From Anaerolineae bacterium (GTDB lineage Bacteria > Chloroflexota > Anaerolineae > Aggregatilineales > Phototrophicaceae): a DNA stretch of 64,000 nt. Positions within the stretch are counted from its first letter, which is position 1; each line of letters opens with the position of its first letter. The DNA lies in the NCBI GenBank assembly GCA_022843385.1, contig JALHNT010000008.1, forward strand, positions 62,001 through 126,000, written 5' to 3'. Positions 1 through 8,561 of this stretch are shown here, piece after piece. A program made the position numbers and the translations under genes. Below the pieces are notes generated by a model. That model saw nothing but the letters and a program-made list of their open reading frames with translations, ran no database searches and was not told the DNA's origin.

Positions 1-75
1 CAGTTCCGCCTGCCGTGCCAGCGCCACTGTGCGCTTGGGGTTGATGTCGCCCTTGAAGGTGATCGCAAATTCCAT
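1..75 (-). CDS. LLM-class (luciferase-like) flavin/F420-dependent oxidoreductase, 5' end only
   Basis: Only the first 25 codons lie in the window; the gene runs off the left edge. The visible N-terminus begins MEFAITFKGDINPKRTVALA, which matches the first strand and helix of the luciferase-like TIM barrel (LLM class), a family using reduced flavin or F420. The start is set by a strong AGGAGG ribosome site about 7 bases upstream (around 82-87). It is divergent from the toxin gene at 314, sharing a 238-base intergenic region. Family assignment rests on a short stretch and is inference from remembered family N-termini. Confidence 0.55.
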   Translation of the reverse strand, partial: MEFAITFKGDINPKRTVALARQAEL

Positions 76-255
76 GATATTGCCTCCTGATGACCGGGCA
101 GCCGCGCGCCGCCGACCATAACAAGTACGGATAGTGGGGCAACACTATACCGCAGACTCCGGATTCTCGCTTGTGAGGTACCAAGGGGAACGCGGGACCC
201 TGTGATCCCAGCTATTGACCTCGAAATCCCGATGCCCTCTGGCACTTTCGGATGG

Positions 256-284
256 TTGCAGTGAAGAATAGTCCTGACTATAAT
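256..284 (+). promoter_or_regulatory. Sigma-70-type promoter of the toxin gene
   Basis: TTGCAG at 256-261 and a perfect TATAAT at 279-284 are separated by 17 bases. The gene start (314) follows with GAGG 7 bases before the ATG. The rest of 76-313 shows no other gene. Confidence 0.6.
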
Positions 285-313
285 CGCGATTGATAAGATG
301 ATGAGGTTGATGT

Positions 314-3300
314 ATGCACGAACAGATCCCTGCTCGGAAGTCACCTCACTCCAGAGGACCCTCAAGCCAACCGGATAGCGATTCAGCTCAAGCAACTTCT
401 GATGTCCGGCTTGATGCACAGAGCATCGGCCCCCTGACCCCCGCCCGAATCCTGGAATTGCAGCGCGTGCTGGGCAACCAACGCGTGATCCAACTCCTGC
501 GCAGTCAGCAGGCGGCGGGCGCTGTAGCGGACTCGGCACAGCCAGCCGTTGAAGACGATGAAGCCGAACAGGCAACACAAGAAGCCGCAGCCGTGCCGGC
601 GGAAGCGACAACTGAAGCACCGGCTGTCGCCACTGAGACCGAGGCGGCTGGCCGAACCACCCCGGAAACCGCCGAGGCCGAAACAGACGAAAGCGAAAGC
701 GAACAACCGGCCCCGCTTATCGAGCCGGAAATGATGGCTGGCGCGGATGCCCCGCCGGATGGCGCACCGCCGCCTGCCGAACCACCCCCACCGCCTGATC
801 CGTCACAGACCGAGGCGGAGCAGCAGGCACAGATTGATGGTCAATTGCAGGATGTGGAGGCTCAGGCACAGCAGGATCAGACTGCCGTCACCGACGAGTT
901 GAACCAGGCGGCAGCCGAACCGCTGCCCTCGGTCGCAGAGCTGATGGATGAGCCAGACGGGTTGATGATCCCCCCCAAGATGCCGCCACAGCCATTCGCC
1001 GCTCCTGCTGAAACATCCTTGGCGGCTTTCGATCCACAGACCGTCCTCGCCAAACTGCCGCAACTGCCCACACCCCAACCAGCCGCCTTCGCTGGCGCTG
1101 CGGCGATGCCCGCGCCGGCCCCAGCCGCCGAACTCACACCCCCCGACCTGACTCCGCCGCAAATTCCCAGTGCTGCGGCTGCGCCGGCTGGGAACACCAT
1201 GCCAGCGGTCGCGCCGATGCTCGAGCCACCGGCGCTGGATGAGGAGGCGATTACCGGTCTGGTGCAGCGCGCACCTGATCAGGACGGCGATAATTATGAC
1301 CCGGCAGCCGCACGCGGTGAGGTAGTGAATATGGCCGGGGTGCTGTTGAATGCCCCGGCGCTGGCAGCAGCCGATTTGCAGGCACAGGCTCTGGCGTTGC
1401 GGGAGCAACTGACACAGCAGGCGACCACGCTCAAGACCACATTGGAAGCCAACTTCAGCGCCAGCATCACCCGTATTCAGGGACATTTCACCGCCCAGCG
1501 CGACCAGTTGCAGACCGCCCTCGACGGGGCGCAATCGCAGATTGACACGCTGCTGGAGGCCAAGATCGGCGGTGCCACAGCGCGCGGCCAACAGGCCAAG
1601 ACCGATCTGGCGGGGGTGGTGGATGAGCAAAAGGGATTGGCCCAGACGGCCATTGATAACAGCCTGCTGGCAGTCGATGAGGTGCGCACCCGACACAAGG
1701 CGGATGCGGCTGAACGGTTGGGGCTGAAGGCGGGCGAAGCGCGAGAACGCGGCGAGAACAAAGCGGGCGGTTATCCGAGCGATGAGCGCGGCACCAAACA
1801 GGCTGACGCCGCCCGGCGCGTCGCCACAGAAACGGCAGCCGAGATCGAGAAGCAGGGACCAGCCTTCGACCAGGGCATAGATGATCTGCTCAAGGATTTC
1901 CCCACCGAGATTCAGACCAAAGGCCAGGAATTGCTGACCGGGTTTGATAATGCCAAGCCAGAGCTGGATGCCAAAGTCGATGAGGTCATTCAGGCGGTCG
2001 TCACCACGCTGCAAGAGCAGGCGCGCCAGTTGAAAGAACAACTGGTGACGATTGGCACGGAATTGGTCGGCGAGATTGACCGGGCAGAACAATCGGCCAT
2101 CGCCGGGATTCAAGGGCAGTTGCCAGTAGTGGTCGCGCAGGTCGATGGGTTGGTTGACAGCCTGGGCGGGGCGTTGGACGGTGGTGCCTCACAGGCGGCG
2201 GGCGAGATTCAAGCCTTTGCTCAACAGTCGCACGGCACTTTGATCGGCATCGAGACGCCCGATGTCGCCAAAGCCCGCACCTTCATCGATCAGGTGCTCG
2301 GATTCATTCAGGGTGCGCCGGGTCAGGTGACGCCGCTGTTCCAGGAGGTGAATACCCAGGCGGGGCAGCAGTTCACCCTCTTCTCGACCCAGGCCAATAC
2401 CAGCCTGCTAGGGATGGAGACAACGGTGGCGCAGGAGATGCAGACGGCGGGTGAAGGACTGACGGGCGCTTTCGGCCAGATGGCAGAGACCGTCAGCAGC
2501 GGGTTCGACACCCTCATCACCGATCTGGATACCCCTTTCAGCGAGGCCGAGACCCAGGTGCGCGACAGCCTGGGGCAGGCCATCAGCGACTTTGAAACGG
2601 GCTTTAACAACACGCTGACCCAGGCCGACACCGAAGTGGGCAATGCTGTCAACAGCGGCTTCACCGAGATCGATAATGCCCTGACGCAGATGGATGCGCG
2701 GATGGAAGAAGCGGCCAATGATGCCGCCTGGCGTCATGACCATCCGATTCTGGCGGCGATTGGTGATGTGGCTGGCTTCATCGGCGGCCTGCTGCTGGGC
2801 TTGGTGGCAGCGATAGCGCTGGCAGTGGCGGCCATCGTGATCGCGACGGCGCTGATCGCCGGGTTGGTAGCGCTGGGGCTATCATCCGCTGTAGCCACCG
2901 CCATTGTCCTGATCGCCGGTTTGGCGCTGCTGGCCTATGGGGTGTATCACGGCTATACCACCCGCATCGCCCAGGGCGAAAGTGGCATCAACGCGCTTCT
3001 GGGCGGATTTGCCGATGTGCTGGGGATCAGCTACATCATCAACGGCTTTAACCGCATCAGCCAACAGGGACACGTCGATTTCTGGAGCGGTCTGGATATC
3101 GGCTTCGGTGCCGGTGTGCTGGGGACGCTGGTCTTCGGCAATCGCCTGTCGCAGGCGGTGCGAGCGCGCCTGCCCGCCTCGCTCACCAACCCGGTGCGCG
3201 GGAGTGCCTGGCGTTTCTTCCGTGCCTGGCGTGGACGACAGCCGCTCAATGTCAATGTGCCAGGTCGTGGTGGAGCACGCCCCACCTGGCGTCAGTCTGA

Positions 3301-3691
3301 AGGCGATGTCAGCAACGCGCTGGGCGACGAATTCGCAGCGCAGCAGCGCTTCCAAGCCGGGAATCCTTTGCCTAATCGTGGGCGCATCCCACGTGGTGCC
3401 AGCGTTCCGGACAATTATCGTCCGGGCAGCACATTCCGTCCCCCTATCAGTGTGGACGTGAAGAATTACAATCTGACCCGGCCCGGCGGCACGAATGCGC
3501 TGGTGCAAAACATCGTCAGTCAGGCACAGAACCGCGCCGCCAATTTGCCCGCCGAAACGGTGCAGAAGGTCATCATTGATGTGCGCGGTCAGGCCATCAA
3601 TAATCAAATCATTCAGCAGATTATTGATGATATTGTCCAGCAGTCGGCGGGGTTGATCCGTCGCACCGACATCACCATTATTGGCCCATGA
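314..3691 (+). CDS. Polymorphic toxin with eCIS-type N-terminal peptide and C-terminal restriction-nuclease-like domain
   Basis: 1125 residues. Residues about 40-62 carry LTPARILELQRVLGNQRV, the 'LQR-xxGNQ-xx-LL' segment typical of proteins encoded with extracellular contractile injection systems. Residues about 66-320 are Ala/Pro/Glu/Gln-rich low complexity. Residues about 330-805 are a long helical, coiled-coil-like region rich in Gln, Thr and Asp. Residues about 811-882 are strongly hydrophobic, able to form two or three membrane segments. The last about 140 residues are a different domain with the strand SVDVKNYN (D1048, K1050), resembling the D-x-K strand of PD-(D/E)xK nucleases such as the Tox-REase families. 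The gene downstream, 11 bases away, looks like its immunity partner. The nuclease activity is inferred from motif and context, not shown. No injection-system structural genes are in the window. Confidence 0.7.
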   Translation: MHEQIPARKSPHSRGPSSQPDSDSAQATSDVRLDAQSIGPLTPARILELQRVLGNQRVIQLLRSQQAAGAVADSAQPAVEDDEAEQATQEAAAVPAEATTEAPAVATETEAAGRTTPETAEAETDESESEQPAPLIEPEMMAGADAPPDGAPPPAEPPPPPDPSQTEAEQQAQIDGQLQDVEAQAQQDQTAVTDELNQAAAEPLPSVAELMDEPDGLMIPPKMPPQPFAAPAETSLAAFDPQTVLAKLPQLPTPQPAAFAGAAAMPAPAPAAELTPPDLTPPQIPSAAAAPAGNTMPAVAPMLEPPALDEEAITGLVQRAPDQDGDNYDPAAARGEVVNMAGVLLNAPALAAADLQAQALALREQLTQQATTLKTTLEANFSASITRIQGHFTAQRDQLQTALDGAQSQIDTLLEAKIGGATARGQQAKTDLAGVVDEQKGLAQTAIDNSLLAVDEVRTRHKADAAERLGLKAGEARERGENKAGGYPSDERGTKQADAARRVATETAAEIEKQGPAFDQGIDDLLKDFPTEIQTKGQELLTGFDNAKPELDAKVDEVIQAVVTTLQEQARQLKEQLVTIGTELVGEIDRAEQSAIAGIQGQLPVVVAQVDGLVDSLGGALDGGASQAAGEIQAFAQQSHGTLIGIETPDVAKARTFIDQVLGFIQGAPGQVTPLFQEVNTQAGQQFTLFSTQANTSLLGMETTVAQEMQTAGEGLTGAFGQMAETVSSGFDTLITDLDTPFSEAETQVRDSLGQAISDFETGFNNTLTQADTEVGNAVNSGFTEIDNALTQMDARMEEAANDAAWRHDHPILAAIGDVAGFIGGLLLGLVAAIALAVAAIVIATALIAGLVALGLSSAVATAIVLIAGLALLAYGVYHGYTTRIAQGESGINALLGGFADVLGISYIINGFNRISQQGHVDFWSGLDIGFGAGVLGTLVFGNRLSQAVRARLPASLTNPVRGSAWRFFRAWRGRQPLNVNVPGRGGARPTWRQSEGDVSNALGDEFAAQQRFQAGNPLPNRGRIPRGASVPDNYRPGSTFRPPISVDVKNYNLTRPGGTNALVQNIVSQAQNRAANLPAETVQKVIIDVRGQAINNQIIQQIIDDIVQQSAGLIRRTDITIIGP

Positions 3692-3702
3692 AGGAGTGAT
3701 CG

Positions 3703-4185
3703 ATGACCGTACCGCCGGGATACCGTGAACAGATTGGCCTGAAGCGGGATAACCGACTGCATGAGATCGGTTCGCTGGACTTGTTGCACGCTTTCAACTC
3801 GACCATTGTCTATCATCTGGAGCAACCACAGGGCTGGGGGTCGCGCTTCCCCACCCTGATGATCGACTTGCACGACCAGGAAATCACAGCGGCAGCCATC
3901 CCGAAGGCGCTGGACGAGTTGGATCGGATTGAAGCCGGACTGCGCCGCCTGGAGCCACGTCAGATCATTGGCGACATCGAGCAGCCCGGTCAGCCACCGG
4001 TCGCTGGTCTGGTCAATCCAGCAGCAGCTAACGCCGCCGAGGCTTTTGTTTCGCCCAATGGTATCCCGCTGCTGGAACTTTTTCGCGCCACACTGAAGGA
4101 AGCACTGGTCGCCGGTGAGGGGGTGCGTTACGCCATCTTTTACGAGCGGATCGAAGCCGATGGCAGCCGCTCGATCATCCTCTAA
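3703..4185 (+). CDS. Imm70-like immunity protein
   Basis: 160 residues, starting 11 bases after the toxin stop with GGAGTG as ribosome site. The sequence follows the pattern I know for Immunity protein 70: an early EIGS...LHAF-STI-YHLE segment, GWGSRFPTLM near residue 45, a helix with repeated Glu/Asp/Leu, a DIE-x-P segment near residue 96, and a late 'F(V)SP(N)G-PL-EL' segment. Such proteins bind and neutralise the C-terminal nuclease of their cognate toxin in the producing cell. Its place directly behind a nuclease-tipped toxin supports this. It is shorter on the conserved central Trp-Asp-Ile-Glu motif (GDIE here rather than WDIE). Confidence 0.7.
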   Translation: MTVPPGYREQIGLKRDNRLHEIGSLDLLHAFNSTIVYHLEQPQGWGSRFPTLMIDLHDQEITAAAIPKALDELDRIEAGLRRLEPRQIIGDIEQPGQPPVAGLVNPAAANAAEAFVSPNGIPLLELFRATLKEALVAGEGVRYAIFYERIEADGSRSIIL

Positions 4186-4189
4186 CCGC

Positions 4190-4490
4190 CTGGCCGACAT
4201 TCAAGCCGTGTGCCAATTCCGCTATTTCCTCAGCAATCCATTGGGGACGCTGTACCGGACGCCAGCGACCCGGCTGCCGATGGCGGTGATGCGTCATTTC
4301 GACAGCGCCCTGTCGGCGGCGATGCTTCCGGCCTATGTTGATCTGATTCAGACCGTAGGCGAATAGGCGGCACGGGCAGGAGACGTGGGACGCTTGGTGC
4401 AGATCGCTCAACAGTTACGATGAACCCGATGAAGATGACTCGGTGGCAGCGCCGGATTCGATTATGATGAAGCGAACGTTCATCTCATGA
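4190..4490 (+). pseudogene. Probable decayed small gene behind the immunity gene
   Basis: One frame reads a plausible protein segment from about 4170 (NRLADIQAVCQFRYFL...) to VDLIQTVGE, meets a TAG at 4364-4366, and continues sensibly as AARAGDVGRLVQIAQQLR to a TGA near 4417-4421. A neighbouring frame then gives an acidic tail (DEPDEDDSVAAP...) ending at 4488-4490. This pattern of an in-frame stop plus a frame change suggests a degraded gene, perhaps a former second immunity or accessory gene. No start codon with a ribosome site is visible and no family is recognised, so this could also be non-coding DNA. Confidence 0.25.
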
Positions 4491-4500
4491 AGGTTTGCCC

Positions 4501-5559
4501 ATGCCGCCTCTGCGCCTGCCCGTCCTGGCTGATAACATCATCAGTCAACTGGAAACCCGCACCTTTCAACGCGGACAAGAGCGACTGCCCCGTTGGCGCT
4601 ACTGGCTGAGATTCTTCATCCGTTATGTGCTGCTGGGGTTGTCGCTCCTCTATTTCGGCGGCCTGCTCATCGGTGTGCTGACCGGGCGTGACCCCTTCCC
4701 GATTGCGGCGCAGCTCGATCTGGTGACGACCTTCTTCCTCATCGGCATCCTGGTCTGGCACTTTCGCCTGATGCTGGAAACCTTGATTCTGGGGGCGGTC
4801 AGCATCGCCGGCGAGCGCGAGAGCGGGCGCTGGGAACTGCTCCTGCTGACAGGAGTCTCGGCGCAGCAGGTGGTGCGGGGCAAGTGGCTGGCGCTGGTCA
4901 AACGCCAGCTCCCGGCCTATCTCTGGCTGGCCGTCTTCCGCATCGGAGCCATCGCCGCCTTTACGCTTGCCACCCACGATACCCTGACCTTTGGTACGGT
5001 GTATCAGTATTTCAACACCAGCATCTATTACACCCTGCCCAATCCACTGCTGGTGATGCTGGCAGCGCTGCTGATCGTCGCCATGACGATGCTGAACCTG
5101 GTCTTCACCGCCAGTTGTGCGGTGATGGCCTCCGCCGTCAGCCCCGGACGGGTGCGCGCCATCCTCAGTGCCATTGCGGCCCGGTTGGTGCTGACGGTGG
5201 GCAACGCCGCGGTGGGAGTGCTTATCATTCAAGTCTTGATAGATCTGCTGAGGCGGTTTGGTGTGATGAACATTGGCTGGGGCAGCGAAAGCAATCTGTT
5301 GATTATCGTTTCGATGACGCTGCTCGGCCTGGTCGATAATGGCTATACGGTGGCCTCGTCCTTTCAATCCCCGATCACGCATTATGCCTCGTTCGACTAC
5401 GACACCTCGCTCACGGCCGGACTGGCGCTAGCGATGCTGCTCGGCAGCCTGGGGACGCTCGGTCTCTACGCGCTGCTCACACGCTTCAATCTGCGTCGTT
5501 CCGAACGCCGTCTGGTGGCTATCGGGGTCAGTTCGGAGCCGCCCATCAGGGTGAATTAA
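4501..5559 (+). CDS. ABC-2-like permease subunit / multispan membrane protein
   Basis: 352 residues from ATG 4501, chosen over an upstream TTG because AAGG sits 7 bases before it. Hydrophobic segments lie near residues 40-60, 75-100, 135-155, 175-205, 220-245 and 300-325. Between them is the segment SIAGERESGRWELLLLTGVS followed by VVRGKW, which matches the ABC-2 permease signature (E-R-E-x-G-x-x-E-L-L-x-x-T-x-x-S ... GK). These permeases work with a separate ATPase, which is not adjacent here. The gene ends 4 bases inside the tail of the convergent AraC gene. Confidence 0.6.
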   Translation: MPPLRLPVLADNIISQLETRTFQRGQERLPRWRYWLRFFIRYVLLGLSLLYFGGLLIGVLTGRDPFPIAAQLDLVTTFFLIGILVWHFRLMLETLILGAVSIAGERESGRWELLLLTGVSAQQVVRGKWLALVKRQLPAYLWLAVFRIGAIAAFTLATHDTLTFGTVYQYFNTSIYYTLPNPLLVMLAALLIVAMTMLNLVFTASCAVMASAVSPGRVRAILSAIAARLVLTVGNAAVGVLIIQVLIDLLRRFGVMNIGWGSESNLLIIVSMTLLGLVDNGYTVASSFQSPITHYASFDYDTSLTAGLALAMLLGSLGTLGLYALLTRFNLRRSERRLVAIGVSSEPPIRVN

Positions 5560-6392
5560 TGCGTATTCACATGCACCCGTGAATGCTCGGCGCGGTAGTC
5601 GCTGGGGGACATGCGCAGGGCGCGGCGAAACACCCGGCGGAAGTAATCCGGGTCGGCATAGCCACACTTGACGGCGATCTGCTCGATGGTCAGGCTGCTG
5701 TCCAGCAGATAATTGCAGGCCACGCCCACCCGCCGCCGGTGGATGGCTTCGGTCAGCGTTTCGCCATATACCTGGCGATAGATGCGTCCCAGATAATCGG
5801 CGTTATAGCCCAGCGCCGCCGCTACCCGGCTGGTGGTGATCGGGCGGTCATAATTCATGCGGATGTAGGTGTGCGCCCAGGCCGCCACCGCGTGCAGGTC
5901 ATCACGATCTGGCGGCAGGGTTTCAGCGGCGTGGCTGACTTCGGTCAGCATCAACAGCGTCAGCAGATTGGCCGACTGCGGGTTCAGCACACCGGTTTCC
6001 TGATCCTTGAGGAAGGTGAGGTACAGCCGTTCCAGGCGCTCCGGTTGGGCCAGGTGCGCCACCTGCGGAATCTTGACCCCCGGCGCGAAGTCCTCGGAGG
6101 GGCCACAGTCGATCTGCCCCTCGACCTCGAAATGAATCCAGTAGAAGCGCAGGTTGGGCGGCATCGGTTTCGAGCCACCATGCTGCCGACCCGGCCAGAG
6201 GTGCAGCGTTTGCCCGGCCTCCAGATGAAACCGTCGATCCTGTTCCCACATATCCAGCTCGCCCTGCTTGACCAGGATCAGCTCATGCGACTGGATGACG
6301 CGCGTCGGGTGTGTGGCTGCCCCGCGTGAGATGAACAACCCGGCATTCTGGGCTTTCAGCGGAAACACCAGCGGCAGCGCAAATGTATCCAT
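5556..6392 (-). CDS. AraC-family transcriptional regulator
   Basis: 278 residues from ATG 6392, which has GAGG 9 bases upstream; a longer reading frame to 6464 exists but lacks a ribosome site. The N-terminal half has the cupin-type sensing fold seen in AraC/MSM-type sugar regulators (HELILVKQGELDMWEQ followed by a Gly-rich turn and LWPGRQHGG). The C-terminal 100 residues form the double helix-turn-helix (ITTSRVAAALGYNADYLGRI and the second motif SLTIEQIAVKCGYADPDYF). It is divergent from the GH127-transporter genes with 136 bases between, so it probably activates that locus in response to an arabinose-type sugar; the ligand is inference. Confidence 0.88.
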   Translation of the reverse strand: MDTFALPLVFPLKAQNAGLFISRGAATHPTRVIQSHELILVKQGELDMWEQDRRFHLEAGQTLHLWPGRQHGGSKPMPPNLRFYWIHFEVEGQIDCGPSEDFAPGVKIPQVAHLAQPERLERLYLTFLKDQETGVLNPQSANLLTLLMLTEVSHAAETLPPDRDDLHAVAAWAHTYIRMNYDRPITTSRVAAALGYNADYLGRIYRQVYGETLTEAIHRRRVGVACNYLLDSSLTIEQIAVKCGYADPDYFRRVFRRALRMSPSDYRAEHSRVHVNTH

Positions 6393-6528
6393 AGCAACCG
6401 GCCTCAACCGATGAAAAGTCGGAATTGTCCTGCTATTGTACAGGGTCGGGGTCTGTTCAACCAATACGATTATCCGATAGATTGTAAGTAGGAATTAAAT
6501 GTGGTCTTTTTGAGATGAGGTTTTTACG

Positions 6529-8472
6529 ATGACTGATTCGACGCCACGATCCGCCGCTATTCCCTCGAAGCACGTCAACATCACCGGTGGTTACTGGGGT
6601 GAACGCCAGACCGTCAATCGCGAACGGACAATTCCGGCTATTTATCAGCAGTTGGAAAAGACCGGTCAGCTCGAAGCCCTGAACCTCAAACGCAGCCACC
6701 CCAACACCCGCAGCGTCATCTACATGTTCTGGGACTCGGACATCGGCAAATGGCTGGAGGCGGTGGGCTACAGCCTGGAGAGTCATCCCGATCCCGAACT
6801 GGAGAAACTCACCGATGATGTGATTGACCGCATGGCCGGGGCGCAACAGGCCGATGGCTACCTGAACACCTACTTCAGCGTCCTCGAACCGGAAAACCGC
6901 TTTCGCAACCTGCGCGATTGGCACGAACTGTATAACGCTGGTCATCTGATGGAAGGGGCAGTCGCCTATTCACGGGCGACCGGTAAACCCAAAGCCCAGC
7001 AAATCCTGGCGCGCTTTGCCGACCTGATTGATGCCACCTTTGGCCCTGAAGACCATCAGAAGCATGGGTACTGCGGCCACCCGGAAATCGAGATGGGGCT
7101 GGTGCGCCTGTATCAGGCCACTGGCGAGAAGCGCTATCTCAATCTGGCGAAGTATTTCATCGATGAGCGCGGTCAGCCCAACCCCCACTACTTCGATGTC
7201 GAGGCGGCGGCGCGCGGCGACGACCCCAGCAAGTTCTGGGCCAAGACCTATCACTACTGCCAGGCGCACGCCCCCATTCGCGAGCAGGCCGGCGCGACCG
7301 GCCATTCAGTGCGTGCCTGTTACCTCTACGGCGGCGTGGCCGATATTGCGGCGGAAACCCAGGATGAGACGCTGGTCGCAGCCAGCAAGCGCTTCTGGGA
7401 TGACCTGACCGAGCATCAGATGTATATCACCGGTGGGTTGGGGCCAGCCCACGCCAACGAAGGCTTCACCTTCGCCTATGACTTCCCCAACGAGTCGGCC
7501 TATGCCGAAACCTGCGCCTCGATTGCGCTGGTGTTCTGGGCGCAGCGCATGTTCCGCCTCGACCCGCACAGCCGCTATATCGATGTGATGGAGCGCGCCC
7601 TCTACAATGGCGTGATGAGCGGCGTCTCGGCCCAGGGTGACCAGTTCTTCTATGCCAATCCGCTGGCCTCCTATCCCTATGTCAATCCCTACGAACACTG
7701 GAGTGGCATCGGCACGCCGCGCCATTACCGCCGTTCCGACTGGTTCTTCTGTGCCTGCTGCCCACCGAACCTGTCGCGCCTGGTCGCCAGCGTCGGCGGA
7801 TACTTCTACGCCGTCAGCGGTGCTACGGTCTATGCCCAGCTTTACAACAGCAGCAGCGCCCAGCTTCAGGTCAATGGCAGCGCCGTTACCCTGGAGCAGC
7901 ACACCGATTATCCCTGGAACGGCGATGTGCATTGGGCTGTCCGGGTTGAGCAGACGACCGAATTTGACCTGGCGCTGCGGATACCCGACTGGTGCCGCGA
8001 CTTCCAGATAGCGGTCAACGGCAGCCCGATGACGCCGGAGCCGGTCAACGGATATGCCCACCTGCGGCGGCGCTGGTCCAATGGCGACGAGGTGCGGCTG
8101 TCGCTGGTGATGCCGGTGGAGCGCATGATGGCGCATCCCGAAGTACGGCAGGATGCCGGCACGATTGCCCTCCAGCGTGGGCCGGTGGTCTACTGCCTGG
8201 AAGAGATGGAAAATGGCAGCCGTCTGGCGAATGTGACGATCCCGCGTGAGGCGCGTCTGAATCCGGCATCAGCCCCCAACCTCTTCGGCGGCGTCAGCAC
8301 CATCAGCGGCGACGCGCTGCGGGTCGAACCGGCCAACTGGGGCAGCGGGCTGTATCATCCGCAATCGCGCGTCCAGCCCACGCCGAGTCCCTTCACCTTT
8401 CAAGCCATCCCGTATGCCTTCTGGGCCAACCGCGAGCCGGGCGAGATGCGCGTCTGGTTGCGCGAAGCCTGA
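6529..8472 (+). CDS. GH127 beta-L-arabinofuranosidase-like glycoside hydrolase (DUF1680)
   Basis: 647 residues, the usual size of the family. It hydrolyses terminal beta-L-arabinofuranosyl residues with a zinc-bound cysteine nucleophile. The residues known from Bifidobacterium HypBA1 are present: E311 (acid/base position, in HANEGF), E327 and C329 (AETCAS), and the pair C410-C411 (CCPPN), which together would form the ECCC zinc site. No signal peptide is visible, so it acts in the cytoplasm on imported sugars. Start ATG 6529 has GAGG 8 bases upstream. It heads an apparent operon with a binding protein and two permeases. Confidence 0.88.
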   Translation: MTDSTPRSAAIPSKHVNITGGYWGERQTVNRERTIPAIYQQLEKTGQLEALNLKRSHPNTRSVIYMFWDSDIGKWLEAVGYSLESHPDPELEKLTDDVIDRMAGAQQADGYLNTYFSVLEPENRFRNLRDWHELYNAGHLMEGAVAYSRATGKPKAQQILARFADLIDATFGPEDHQKHGYCGHPEIEMGLVRLYQATGEKRYLNLAKYFIDERGQPNPHYFDVEAAARGDDPSKFWAKTYHYCQAHAPIREQAGATGHSVRACYLYGGVADIAAETQDETLVAASKRFWDDLTEHQMYITGGLGPAHANEGFTFAYDFPNESAYAETCASIALVFWAQRMFRLDPHSRYIDVMERALYNGVMSGVSAQGDQFFYANPLASYPYVNPYEHWSGIGTPRHYRRSDWFFCACCPPNLSRLVASVGGYFYAVSGATVYAQLYNSSSAQLQVNGSAVTLEQHTDYPWNGDVHWAVRVEQTTEFDLALRIPDWCRDFQIAVNGSPMTPEPVNGYAHLRRRWSNGDEVRLSLVMPVERMMAHPEVRQDAGTIALQRGPVVYCLEEMENGSRLANVTIPREARLNPASAPNLFGGVSTISGDALRVEPANWGSGLYHPQSRVQPTPSPFTFQAIPYAFWANREPGEMRVWLREA

Positions 8473-8561
8473 GCTGAGGAAAGGAGATTGCCCAGCCATC
8501 TGCTAACGGAATCAGCCCGATCCAGCAAATTAGTCCGTATAAGAGTAAAGGAATTTTGAAC

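Noticed and set aside
803..2113. 436-residue minus-strand frame inside the toxin gene
   Set aside because: A shadow of the high-GC toxin coding strand; rich in Arg, Cys and His with no coherent domain.
4480..5382. 300-residue minus-strand frame opposite the permease gene
   Set aside because: Gln/His/Asp-rich antisense composition typical of a shadow; the plus strand has clear membrane helices and the ABC-2 signature.
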